From Porphyra umbilicalis (Eukaryota; Rhodophyta; Bangiophyceae; Bangiales; Bangiaceae), in the NCBI GenBank assembly GCA_002049455.2, contig KV918799.1, positions 284,119-348,118 on the forward strand: a DNA stretch of 64,000 nucleotides, in the 5' to 3' direction. The notes below the pieces were generated by a model that was not told the DNA's origin, searched no databases, and saw only the letters and a list, made by a program, of their open reading frames with translations. Below, one piece after another: positions 10,503 to 21,726 of the stretch. The translations under genes and the position numbers were made by a program. How positions within the stretch are numbered: position 1 is the stretch's first letter; every line of letters starts with the position of its first letter.

Positions 10503-12053
10503 TCACCTGCTGTCACTGTACGAAACATACGGGGCCAATAGGTCACCGCGGTCGTTCCACACATGCGCGGTGAGGTCAGCACGAAGTTGGTCGTGCTCAG
10601 CAACATTGCGAGTCTCGCCCCAGGCGTCAAAGACGGCGGCCATGCCGCCCGCTGGCGGCTGCTCGACAGGGTTGATGTGGAGGGGCGTGTTGGCGCCGGC
10701 GTGTGCGCCGCCAGGTGCAGCTTTCCCGGCGGCAGCACCCGACCCGACGTCCGCCCCACCACCATGTCCACTGCCTCCACCGCCAGCTGGCCCACCATAA
10801 GGTTCGTTGCCGTCCTGACTCCCAAATCCCTCGTCGTCACCATCCACAGCATCAGCACCCCCCCCCCCGTTAGGTCCCTCTGCGCGTCTGTGGCGGCTCA
10901 AAAAGCCCTCGCGGTGGCTCTCAACACACATGTTATGCAGTATGCAGATCTCCTTGAAAGTTAGGACCAGCATCTTAACCGACCAATAGCGCCCAGGGTG
11001 GAGCGCGATGTGGAAGCGTTGCGTCAGGACACCAAAAAGGCGCTCCACGTCCTTGCGGACCGCCTTCTGCAGGCGGTCAAAGACCTTTTGCTCCTCAGTG
11101 GAGGGCATGGGGTGCGGGGACATGAGGAAGGCATATCGCGGGTAAATGTCATCCACCAGGTAGTACGGCAGCGTGCGACTTGTCCCGTTCAGCGTGTAGG
11201 ACTGGTTGCGAGGCGGCCACCGGCCTGCCGTCACGTCGAGGTAGAGGGGGGACTGGTGCATCACGTTGATGTCGTTGAGGCTCCCAGGTGCGCCGACAAA
11301 CAGGTGCCAAATCCACAGGTCCTCGTCGCACACAGCCTCCACAACGATGCCGCGCGAGCCCTTTCGGGTCTGGTAGCTGCCCGCCATACCTCTTGGACAC
11401 TGGTGCCACGCCCAGTGACTGCAAGAAAGAGAGCCCATGCACCCGGGGAAGCCACGCTCCGCGTTCCGGTCCAGGATCGTCTTCAGCTCCGCGTCGTTGG
11501 GCCGCCGCAGGTAGGTAGACTCCCATTTAGACACGATGCATACCACCAAACACTTGACCGAAAGAAGGATGGTTGAACGGGAAAACCGCACGTACTCGTC
11601 GGCGCGGTCTGCCGCCTCCCCGTACGCGAGCACACGAAAGGCAGCAACCACCTTTTGTAGAGGGTGCGCCTGCGGTCGGCCCGTAGCGTTGATACGCCGC
11701 CGGAAGAAGGGGGTGTCCTTGACCTCCGAATAGACGCGCCGGAACACAGCACGCGGAATGCGAAAACGCGTCTCAAAGTCGTGCTCATTCTAGACAGGGT
11801 CTTGTCCATCGACTCCAAAGTAATCTCGCGCAATGTTGTTCAGCCCGGCATCAAAGTCCCGCTGCTTGTTGGGCAGACGTCCAGGAAGGGAGCCACGGTA
11901 GCGGCCACGTCGGCTCATACTCAACGCAGTCACACGCATCCGCAGCGCAAATACCGCCGCCACATGCGCGTGCACCGCGGCGCAAATGTCCGCGCCGTCG
12001 TCCTCAGACAGTAGCACGGCAATAGGGAACGGCGCGTCGTCGTGGGGCTCCAT
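10503..12053 (-). pseudogene. PIF/Harbinger transposase, copy 2
   Basis: DDE transposase of PIF/Harbinger type, 516 codons from ATG 12053 (MEPHDD) to TGA 10503, in a single frame broken only by TAG at 11790-11792 (between GQDPV and NEHDFE). It has an N-terminal basic block RLPNKQRDF and the family motif GRPQAHPLQK. The expected first catalytic Asp is replaced by Ser in GSLSCSHW (codon 11424-11426), where copy 1 has GSLDCSHW. The second Asp (GSLNDINVM) and the third acidic residue (DVERLFGVLTQRF) are present. Downstream it has a Gly/Ala-rich tail. Both the stop and the missing Asp argue that it is inactive. The upstream frame up to 12245 is open but not needed. Confidence 0.88.
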
Positions 12054-12884
12054 GCCCCCGGGCAAACGCGCCGAACAGCTGGTGGCGAGAGCACCGGGGC
12101 GACGTCGACGGTGGTGGCCACGCGCGGACGCCGGTGGCAACAAGCGTCGCGGTGAGTGGCCGCAAAGGATGATGGTTGTCGCAGCCATGGGGAGCTTGAC
12201 GTGGTGCGCTAGAAATAAAAGTGGGAGTGCAGGTGGGGGAAACATGCAGGAGAGGAGATGGTGCGCGGGTCGTGCTTCTCAAACCGAGGGCGGTGACATG
12301 CGCAACGTACGAGGCCAAGAGATCATGCAGGAAGAGGGCGACGGACGGGACCGGGGACGCGGGTGGTGATGCGGGCCGCTCGTGTCGAAACCGTGGGCGT
12401 GACGTCGACGGGTCCGGTGCGTGGCGCGCCGCGACACGCCGGGCAGCCGGACCGACCCCCCTCCCCCCGCAAAAAGCCGCCATGCGCGACGATAGTACAC
12501 TGGTGCCCCCAGAAACGCTGCGTGGGGGACCCACCTGGGGCCTCGACCCCGCCGAGCCCCCCCACCTCTCTCTAAACATGCTGTGGGCGGTGTCGGACCA
12601 CCACCCGCCCGAGGCGCCCCGATCTGGCCGGCCGACCACCCTCCCCCTCTCCTAACGCTCTGTGACGGTGGCGGGCTGGCCAGCTCAGCCGATCACCCCC
12701 CCCGTCGCAACCCGCGTGGCGCACAAGGACCCTCTCGATGATTTGATCACGGGACACGAAAACTCTGCTCTGTTGACCAGGCCCAGTGGACGATATTTGT
12801 TGGTCGGCTCTCGCGTGCCGAGGTCCACGCCATTGCTCTTGATTGCAGATCTTTGCTATAAAGTTTCGAAAGTGGTCAGGGGCG
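12054..12884. other. Region without a recognised gene
   Basis: GC-rich sequence upstream of the Harbinger transposase. Frames are open on both strands because of composition, with no family signal. It may hold the 5' untranslated part and end of the Harbinger element, but no inverted repeat matching the other side was found. Confidence 0.4.
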
Positions 12885-13217
12885 TGCCCTAATACATTTT
12901 GCTCTAATCCGATACAAATTGATATATATGTCGATTCGATTGGCCAATGAGAACACGGACAGCGTTGGGGCCGACTACGGACCTACCCCATTTTGCCTCG
13001 CGATTGGGGTAGGTCCGCCACCCGCCCCATTTCTGTGCTTCGGAGTTGATTCGTACTTGCAGGATTCCGTCATGAGTATGGGAGACCAGATTGGGGTCGA
13101 TCACATTGACAGAGAAGCCGACTGGCCCCATATCCTTAATAAACAGACACGTTTCTGCAACGTGGCGCTACGTGTAACGAGTATGAGATGGGGCCGACGT
13201 TGCTGGGATTGCTCTTA
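12885..13217 (+). mobile_element. Short non-autonomous element, family copy B (approximate ends)
   Basis: A segment of moderate GC ending in the conserved block 13146-13217 (GACACGTTTCTGCAACGTG to GGGATTGCTCTTAC) shared with 7106-7168 and 28579-28639. It also carries an internal inverted repeat: CCTACCCCATTTTGCCTCGCGATTGGGGTAGG at about 12982-13013. The left end near 12885-12900 is a guess from the drop in GC. No ORF. Confidence 0.5.
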
Positions 13218-13272
13218 CACGACCACCTCACTGCAATCAGCATAGTGAGTGCACATGAACCTGTACTTAAAC

Positions 13273-13365
13273 ACGCCGAAAACACGCCCCATGTTTGGGC
13301 AGCCGTGCTGGCGTGACACGCCCTAAACACGGGATAAAACACGCCCTGGGCGTGTCCGTGAACAC
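13273..13365. repeat. Cluster of CACGCCC motifs
   Basis: At least five copies of (A)CACGCC(C/G) lie in about 90 bp, including the near-palindrome CACGCCCTGGGCGTG at 13344-13358. The same motif is clustered at 56598-56670 and 57170-57205, and the palindrome core recurs near 24981. The function is unknown; this may be the subterminal region of a small element. Confidence 0.55.
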
Positions 13366-13866
13366 CACAGCACCGGCACTCAGGATCGCCACGATCAATT
13401 TGGATACGTTCCAGTCTGAACGTATCGCCCAAGGACAGTTGAGTACCCGCTGACGGTTTCCCTCAGACATTCTTCTGCCACGTCTTGCACGTGGCAAGTT
13501 CAGGTCCTGTTTGGGAAGCTCAGTTCGAGCAGTCTCCCCGAAGGAAGCGCCAGGTGCAGCACTGTCGGCTCCGCGAGCTGGCGGTCGGGTGGCAAGACTG
13601 TCGATGACTTGAGGTTAGCAGCCGACCTTCGTACTTCGATCACTGCTTGCTGCTTGTACCACGCTTTCAGTCAGTCGCTGCACTGATACGGGCGCAGGTG
13701 ACGTCGAGGAGAACAGAACACAGTGCGGGGGGCGGGTGGGGGGGCGGTGGGTCAGGCTCTCTACGGCACCGCGCGACAAGGCCACCGGCGACGACCGCAT
13801 GAGAAAACCACGTGGAAAACAGATGGAGAAAAAGCTCGATTGCAATGTAAGGGCGCCACGGCTAAC
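13366..13866. other. Region without a recognised gene
   Basis: The minus frame of the ORF at 13867-15306 continues here beyond its TAG (to about 13615), but composition alone could explain this. Nothing else was seen. Confidence 0.3.
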
Positions 13867-15306
13867 CTACCCTATCAGGGCAGCGGCATCCAAAGCTTCA
13901 CACTGTAGCAGAGCAGCAGAAACACTCATCACCAACTTGCCGGCCTCGGTATCGCTCCCCGCGCTACCACCCACCCTTTGCCGTCCCTCCCGCCAGACCA
14001 AACTTGCAGGGTAACGCTCACTCACTCCAATAACGTCATTCACCTTCACCCTCTTCTTTTCCAGGGGGTGCAAGAAGTCGGCATCTCGCTCTCCCAGCTG
14101 GTCACTCTCGCGAACAGCCACAAGTAACTCCCGTTCCGAAGGATATCGCTCCAGAATGTACCACACCTTCCCACTCTTGTCTCGGACCTCCTCCAAGAGC
14201 AACCGGGTCACGACCGTCCCCGCCCGACTTGAAAAACGACATGTCTTGGCAGATGACAGGTCGGACGGCGTCATGCACACAGCCGCTTCCAGCGCCGCCA
14301 GGTCAGACGGCTGCACCGTACAACAGACAGGCCCACCCATCTTGCGTCGCGTCACTACCGACACGAGCTTGTTCATGTCGATGAGCTCCTCCATTGCCTT
14401 GCGCGTGCAGTCGATGTAGACCGTCAGGAGCCCTGCACGGCCAACGTGCACCTGCTGCACGCGGGCGCGTGCCGGACGCGTGTGCACCTTGCCTCGTGGG
14501 CGGGAAACGGCGCAGGTCGCCAGCGCTCTTCCCAGCGCATGCGTGTCGCGAGCAACAATGGCACGCAAGGCCGACAGGCCCGACCGGGCAGCCACGGCCT
14601 CCTCCCAGCGACCTTCCAGTGACACAATTCTGTCGAGGAGAGCACAGTGGCCTGGCGAGGGCTCCGTCGCGGCACTGCGGCCGACGCTCGTGTCGGCTGT
14701 AGGCGCGCGTGGCGCATCCGGTTCGAGCACAGGAGCTGCAGAGGGATTGGCACCGTCGGGGGAGGTGCCACCGGCAGGGAAAGCGCTGCCGTGCGGGTGG
14801 TTGTTGATGCCGCGAGGGTTTGTCGCGCCAGCCACTGGGAAATGGACGCCTCCATATCCCGCTACCAAGTCCTCCATGACCCGCAAGCGACTTTTCAACA
14901 GGCTCACCTTGGCCAACATCTCCATCGGGGAGCTGCCCTCAACGTGGGTACGGGGGCAAGCGGGCACGCGAGCATTGTCCGGGGCCACACTCCCAGTAGG
15001 TGGCTCCAGCGGTGTAGAGAGAGCCCTCTGCTCTGGCCGTCTCTGCGACCAAAACGACGGGAACATCTCAGATGATGCCTGATCTGGAGCGGTGGGGAGG
15101 ACAACGCCAAGGGAGCGAGGATTATAGGGGAGAGAAACACTCAAACCGGCAGAACGAGCAAGGCCAGAGGAGGTAGGCAAGCGCAATGCCGCCCAGCTGA
15201 CGTCCAGCAGTCCCCTTTTGAGCGCGCTTCCTGGATTTAAGAATGCAGTTCTCCACGGGACTCCAAAAGAGGGTAGGCCACAAAATACATGTTTTAAATA
15301 CATCAT
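13867..15306 (-). CDS. Hypothetical protein, probably transposon-encoded
   Basis: Open frame of 479 codons (start codon uncertain) ending in TAG at 13867. It overlaps by 4 bases the stop of the Tnp2-like N-half upstream, which suggests it is the second gene of the same element. The C-terminal half looks genuinely coding: a mixed alpha/beta stretch with VYIDCTRKAMEELIDMNK, TRLLLEEVRDKSGKVWYI and HPLEKKRVKVNDVIGVSERYP. The N-terminal 130 residues are Pro/Ser-rich, and a heptad-like stretch (MLAKVSLLKSRLRVMEDL) may form a coiled coil. No family was recognised. Confidence 0.5.
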   Translation of the reverse strand: MMYLKHVFCGLPSFGVPWRTAFLNPGSALKRGLLDVSWAALRLPTSSGLARSAGLSVSLPYNPRSLGVVLPTAPDQASSEMFPSFWSQRRPEQRALSTPLEPPTGSVAPDNARVPACPRTHVEGSSPMEMLAKVSLLKSRLRVMEDLVAGYGGVHFPVAGATNPRGINNHPHGSAFPAGGTSPDGANPSAAPVLEPDAPRAPTADTSVGRSAATEPSPGHCALLDRIVSLEGRWEEAVAARSGLSALRAIVARDTHALGRALATCAVSRPRGKVHTRPARARVQQVHVGRAGLLTVYIDCTRKAMEELIDMNKLVSVVTRRKMGGPVCCTVQPSDLAALEAAVCMTPSDLSSAKTCRFSSRAGTVVTRLLLEEVRDKSGKVWYILERYPSERELLVAVRESDQLGERDADFLHPLEKKRVKVNDVIGVSERYPASLVWREGRQRVGGSAGSDTEAGKLVMSVSAALLQCEALDAAALIG

Positions 15307-16928
15307 TCATTGAGCGCCCGAACTGCCTCCAAAACCGCCACCGTCCTCGAGCTTGTGCGGGCCAGGGCCGCGTCAGCCGCAGAGCCGCCACCCCCGTACT
15401 GAATGCCTGCTCCACCGGGCTTGTGATATCCGCAAAGCGAGCACGGTGCCACGCCGTTGTGGCCCCGAAGGTGGCTCGACTTGGATACTTGCACGTAGAC
15501 ACCAACAAAGAAGCACACGTCGAGCAACACGCGGACGGCGTTGCCGTCTGGGTCGGCTACCACCCACCCACAAGTCGCACACTCGGCCATGTCGGCCTCG
15601 ATGAGCTGCAAAATCTCATCCCCGTCCACGCCGGGCGGGGTCACGGCCAGCAGGCGCGCAGCATGGCGGCTGACCCGGTCCTCGACCATCCACCCATTCC
15701 AAAACATGCACCAGCTCTCCACCGAGGTGTTGCGCCCTTCACGGCTGCGGCATCCGTCACCGTAAATGGACACGCATGCCGTGACCGTGGGGATGCCGTC
15801 GGCCCCCATGCCCCGCACGGTCCGCCCAGTGGATGCTGACAGCGAAGGGTACGGCGCCTTGCCAGGCCCCGTGGCATCAGACCCGTAGGCAGTCAGCGAC
15901 GATGCAACGACGACGCTTGGATAAACTGCTTTGGCCTTGACAGGGCCGCCCGCGGCCGACGCAGACCAAACCATGGCGTCAAGGCCCGCCGGCCGCCAGT
16001 GCCGGCACGCGAGCTGGCCCATCGCCACTCCTGTAGCGTCACTGCAATTGATGACCGGGTCCCCAGCGTGAATCCCATTGTCCCGGCCGACTCCGAGCTC
16101 GGCACCGGCGTAGCATGCGTTGGTGATGCAGGTCTGGTGCACCACCGTATCGCCAACGAGACAAATGTCCACAATTGCGCCCAGCCAAAAGTCGTAGACT
16201 GCAAGGCTAAAGTGGGTCAGCTGCGGGCACGTCATTAATACGCGCGCACGGTCCTGGAAAAAAGCGGTGTCCTAGAATTCCGGCTCCCGCTCGCGCAGCA
16301 GCTCGTCACGCTGCTCTGCACGGAAGAACTTATCGTAGGTGGCCCGAAACGAGAAATCTCGTCGTGCATGGACGCTCGGGAGGATGAAAGCAAACACTCC
16401 ACTGGGGGCGACCGACCGAGATAGCCCAAAGCGCCGCAGAGCCCGAGGAATAATGCGACGGCGCACCGTCGTTACATGAGGTAGGTGTGCATCCGACGGC
16501 CGCCCGGCATTGTAGAAGGCGCGCATGATGCTGTAGCCACGCTCCGCAAAGCCCGCCTGGCCGCACACCATCAGTGTCGCGTAGAACTCCTCCCGAGTAC
16601 AGAACGGGCCGGAGGCGATCTCGAAGTCGTCCACTTCGTCGACAGCATTAGCAGTAGCCCATGCACCTTCTTCCACCTCGTCGTCAGATGCGTCAGGGGT
16701 GGCGGACCGGGGGGAGCCAAACGGGGTTATCGATGAAGCGCTCTCCCGGTCATCCTCATCGTCATGCTCCTTGTGGGTGTGCTCGTTGCTTGGTGTGCCG
16801 GGCAGGGCGTCATCGTCCTCGACACCGGCGCCTACGCCACGCGACGCATCGGGAGGAATGGTGCGGTTTTCCGCACCACTACCAGCGGTCGAGCCGGCGT
16901 GGCAGCCGCTTGGACGGAAAGTAGCCAT
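15303..16928 (-). pseudogene. Tnp2/CACTA-like transposase, N-terminal half
   Basis: A frame from ATG 16928 (MATFRPSGCH, alternative 16988) to TGA 15303 with a single in-frame TAG at 16272-16274. The first part is acidic then helical (EFYATLMVCGQAGF, GLSRSVAPSGVF). After the stop comes a DDE-like region: SIYGDGCRSREGRNTS, then a segment ending KSSHLRGHNGVAPCSLCGY, which resembles the Cys-x2-Cys segment following the second Asp of Tnp2/CACTA-type transposases. It ends at RTVAVLEAVRALNE, the point in the protein where the separate C-half at 18929-20392 begins. The family assignment rests on motif layout, not an alignment. Confidence 0.55.
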
Positions 16929-18928
16929 GGGCGTCGCGCTAAAACTGAGCCGCGGAGCCCGGTCAGAGAACACGTACGACCGCCCCATCGTGGGAACCAG
17001 GACTCTCCGGGGCCCAAAAGGTGGGGAGAGCTCGGGTAGGAGCAAGAAAAAGGGACCGGTGGTACGGCAGATGGCGAACTCATCCCCTCTCCGTCAACAG
17101 AAGCGTACGTGCTAGAGCCTAAAAAACACGGCAGAGCCCCCTCGCCTGTCAACTCAAACACTAGCGTTCCCTCGCACGTGATGAGCAGCAAGAGGCTCGG
17201 GACGGGTCCACACGGAATACCACGGCATCACACATGCAGTCACGCTCGGCGGGGTCGGTTGTGGGGTCCGCCGCGCAGCCAGCCTGTCTTCGGTCGTGCA
17301 GCTCCTGCGACGGCAGGTCCACGGTTGAATGGATGGGAGAATAGGCACTCCAGCCCAGCAGATGCACACACAGTGGATCCAAGAGAGCAGTTCCTGCTCC
17401 GCGTACTTGAGCGATGGATTCGAGCGTCTCTCTTGCCTTCGCCATCCAAGTCCAATTCCTGTTTCGTATGACGGACTTGTGCCACCTCCGTCAGCTTTCC
17501 ACAAACCAGGCGAGAGGAATGAGGACAATAGCGCTGCTTTTTGACGGCAAAGACACGTTCATCCGTGCGGTAGCTCAACAAGCAGCCACTCGCCCAGCAG
17601 CCACTCGCCCGGTGGCGGCTGAGCTAGTAGACACTCTGACCATCAGTCGCTTGGGATGGCGCCGTTCGGCCAGCCGCTTGGCCAGCAGTCGATCGGGCAG
17701 CCGTGGCTCGGTATGTATCCGCTCAGCTAGTGGGCATTGGTCTGGCAGCGACTCGCCCAGAAAGAGCCGCGCAGCGGACGTTGGCTCAGTAGGCGCCGCA
17801 TAGCAGCCGCTCGCCTCAGCGCCGCTCGGCGAACCTCTCTGTTTCGACTGACGGATGCTTGCACCAGGGGGTTCGGGGTGCAGCAGTACTGGCGGTGGGT
17901 CTCCTCCGGCCCAGTCCGTCCGCTTTATGTGTTGGCTTTTCCTCCTGGATGATGGCTCTTGCTGATTGCTGGTGCCTTTCAACACACCGGACGAGGTTGC
18001 CACTGATGTCGCAATCGCAGGTCCCGTCCCGCTCCGCACGACTACCAGTGACGTAGTGTCCGCGGCGCCGTGGGAGCATGTCACGGCAATGGCACGAGAG
18101 CTGGACGCAGATGGTTGTGCTATGAGTGGGGCGGGCAGAAGTTTTGGGGCGGCCAAAGGCTGCTGCGTCATGGACGGCGCTCTGGCTGCGGCGAGCCATG
18201 CTGTTAAATTAGACGCAGTGGAGGCGGATCGTGTTGATGGCGAGCTTTATGTGCGTCCAGCTGAGGAGAGTTCGACTGATGCAGGCGTGGCCTGTCAACT
18301 AGGATGGCGCCTCCTCTGCGCGCGCAGTCGCTGCTTGTTGCAGTATGAAGCATCAAACAGAAGCCGAATTTCAAATCTACCTTGGATCGCAAGACGTGGG
18401 CTTCCGCATTGGTAGATGAAGCAGAGCGATGTGCGCCGTTGCAGGCGGCCCCGGGCCAGATCTCAGGGCGGCGAATCAAATCTCGCCAACTTCCTGACGT
18501 TTTTGGTAATTTTACCCTGTGCTCGAATTGGTATTTCTACGCCAAGATATTAATGTATTTGTGCAACAGTAGCCACAGCGATGTGTAAGTTTTCACCCCC
18601 AGATCGGGCCCTCCCTAGCAATTGTATCCCTGCCGCCTCATTGTGGCTGAGCATCGGTTGCCAACCAGCGTCCCTACGGCCAGCGACCAACATGTTTTCG
18701 GGACCTGTACATGACGTTGCTGGCTCCCCTCGATTTTATTGCCATCGAGGACCCTGCCGCACTGGGGGCCACGCACGCGACATCTGTTGCACGCCCCAGG
18801 TACTCTTGGCTGTCGAGGTGCATCAGACGGTTAGGCAAAATAGAGGAACCGCTCGCTTCAACACTCTGTCGTATGCCAATCCACACAACGATGTGCGCCC
18901 CCAATCCCTATTTACATTCTCGAGTGCA
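16929..18928. other. Region without a recognised gene
   Basis: There are short degenerate tandem repeats at about 17575-17830, based on CAGCCACTCGCC and CAGCCGCTTGGC. Nothing else with family signal was found on either strand. If the two transposase halves around it belong to one permuted element, the joined termini should lie here, but no clear inverted repeat was seen. Confidence 0.35.
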
Positions 18929-20392
18929 CTACGCGGAGCGACCTGGGAACCCCTGACGCCTCCCAAGAAGAGTCCAGGTGTTGCTCTCGCCATGTGTGAC
19001 GCCCGCCAGCGACGCGGCACACCCGCCGTCACACCGGTGAAGTGCCGCGGCCCGTCGCACGTTGGGGTGAAGTTTGAGAAAGAGAAGCCGATTGGCCAGC
19101 AGCTTATAGCCGCTTCCGTCTGCCGCCGGCTGGTAAGGTTGCACAACCGCGCACGGCACCGAGTGACGGCCCTTGAATATGGCCACTACGCAATAAAACG
19201 CGACAGTATCATCACCCTCCGGCCGACGGTCCGCCACGTTGACGCAGAAGCCGCGGTCTGGTCCACGCACTAAGACAGACACCGCCCCGCCGACGTAGAC
19301 AACATCGCCATGACCGCGGCTGGCTTGGCTGTGCCAAACCGCCTGCAACCCTGCGGCCACGAAAAAGTGCGACAGGCTGCGAGCCGCCTCGGGTACAACC
19401 GCCTTGTCAATCACCCCGCCGTGGGCCATCCAGCTGCGTTCATTCCCGCTTTACAGTGGATTGGCTGAGGCCAGTGCCAGCTGGACGCCCGAGTGGTCCA
19501 GCCAGCTCTCTGGAACTTCAAACTTTGCGGGCTCTAGCGCAAGGCGAGAGATGAACTCGCACTCAAGCATTCGACACAGAGCTCGTCCGGCATCATCACG
19601 CCCGTTGCCGCCCTGAATCGCCCTCTTGGTTGGCTGGTGGATGCCCTCGAGCCAAAGCTCCCGAAAGTGCCGCACGTGCCCCACCGAGGACGCAAGTACC
19701 ACACGCAATTCCCGCAGGCGATGCAGGTTGGGAGCGGCCAGCGCGCCAGCGATGATGGCGCAGTCAGGTCGCCGACACACGCGCGACACGTCTTGCATGA
19801 AGGTGTCGATGAGGTCCGACAGCGATGATGGCTGCCAACCAGTGCAGGCCGACGTACCGTCCAGCTCGGCGCGTGGGAAGAAGTACATTTCGGCGGCCAT
19901 GCCGGATAGTTGCTTGAGTAGTCCGAGACCCATGTCCAGCGATGCGCGCAGCGGCTCCTCCGTCGTTTTGAGTACGCGTGTGAACGAAGACGGTGCGACG
20001 GCGAGGATTGTCGCCCACTCGGTAATGGTCAGCGTGTTGACGCGCTCCGTCTTGAAGTTCCATGCCCGAGTGCGCCGCAAGTTGCACGAAAGCAGGCAGT
20101 CCCGCAGCGACATCTCGACAGACGACCGCTGGCTCGGTGACATGATCGTGTAAAGCGCCGTCATGAGCCTGCGCGTGAGGCCATGGAACACCAGGTGGTC
20201 CGGCCCCGGCACAACCGACCGATGCGCGTCAAACATGCCGACTCCGAGAGCAGCTGTCCAAGAATGTAGGGGGCTCGAGTCGGTGTCGCCATAAAGTCCC
20301 AATGACTTGAGACCGCGCTCAACGTGAGCTTGCATAGCGGTGCGTACGCCAGTGACCAGGAGCAAGTGGCGGTGAAAAGGGTGGTAGCGGCG
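18929..20392 (-). pseudogene. Tnp2/CACTA-like transposase, C-terminal half
   Basis: One minus-strand frame from about 20392 to TAG 18929, interrupted by TAA at 19451-19453 between ALASANPL and SGNERSWM. Motifs fit the part of Tnp2-like transposases after the Cys-x2-Cys segment: GPDHLVFHGLTRRLM, then ITEWATILAVAP, then LEGIHQPTKRAIQGGN with an acidic residue before His (candidate third catalytic residue). A beta-rich C-terminal domain follows (VSVLVRGPDRGFCVNV, DTVAFYCVVAIFKG). Its first residues (VRTAMQAHVERGLKSLG) overlap the last 14 of the N-half at 15303-16928. It lacks an N-terminus, so it is a truncated copy. Confidence 0.55.
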
Positions 20393-21726
20393 CCAAAGGA
20401 CCGGATCACAACAACCTTGGCGGTGGGCGCGTTGGTAGGGGGAGCGGAGAGGAGAGCAGCCGTATCAAAACGCACAGTGGACTGCGCCGAGGCACCGGAG
20501 GCCGCCGTCGATAGCAACCGGGGTAGAACAGGCACACCACCGACGACGCAGGCCGCAGGGCTGGCATTGGCGGTTCATAAAGGCATGAAATTCAGGCAGC
20601 CGCCGCCAGGCCTGCTCCCCGGCCTCAGACCCATCAAATCGCCAGCGACGTCCCCGCCATCGAGGCGAGGCGTGATGCCGAGTCGCAGACGTTGGAGGTG
20701 CGTTGGCGACCAACGAGGCGGGAGGTGGAAAGTGAGTGGCAGCATTCCTAGAGTGACAGCAGCCACCTGGGGGCTGGGGGGTTTCGCTTGGTGGGGTCTG
20801 TGGGAAGAAGTAGAGCGGCTGCCGTCTGCTCCGAGGGGCGATCATTATTTAGGTCTGGAAGTCCAATTTCATGTCGGTGTCGCAAGCTGAGCTGGAATTC
20901 ACCTCAGGCGAATCGGGACTTCCGAATCGCCGCTGAGCGGGCTCAACTTTTGGAATACAGTTTGACTCAGTGAGGACGGCTGGCACAGTAGAAGCGCGGC
21001 ACTGCTACCGGCGGTTTGTCGCGGTCTGTGCGATCAGTCTCGCCAGTGGCGTGGCTCACCCCTCCCCCCCTTGCGCCGCAACTCCGTTCGCTCCGTCCTG
21101 ATTCCTGCGGAGCCACTCGCCGCATCTCATCTGACGCAGTCCTGCCGCAGCCCACCTACTTTGTGCCATGACCGCCCCCACTCTCCGCAAGCTCCTAGAG
21201 GCTTTTTCTGACGCGTGCAGGCACACCGCCGCCAGCTACCAACCCTGCGTGCAACCAGAATTCCCAGGTTCATGGGCACCAGCAGAGTAAGCTCGGCCGT
21301 TGAAGACGGCGCGAGGGCGGCGAGGGAGTGTCCCTGTCATGCATGTCTCAGCGGGGAATCTGGTTGGCTGCTTGAGGCTGTGTTGATGGTGCTTTGAGGG
21401 CAACGGGCGCGCGCGGGGAGGGAGGGGGGGGGGAAAGGGCAGCTCACGGCGGGAACCGCCATGAATCTCATTCGCCGTTACTCTCTCTCAGTTGCCCTCG
21501 CCTGTGGCAGGTTCCCTTTTAGCCGTGGCGTCACAGCGGGTGGCAGTGACTTGCAAGGCCGCTCGGCGTGCCCATCCACCCTTTGGTCGTCCCCACAGAG
21601 CACACGCCGAGTTCACCGCGGTGTTTTGGCGCTCTATTCGCCGCATCTACTTTTTGATTCCCTGGATATCAACGCCACCACCCCACCACCTGTGCGCACC
21701 CCCGACCCCCCCCCCCTGTGAGCGCC
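20393..21726. other. Region without a recognised gene
   Basis: Mixed composition with long overlapping frames but no family motif. The last 100 bases before 21727 include a C-run and CCACC repeats just before the ATG of the next gene. Confidence 0.35.
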
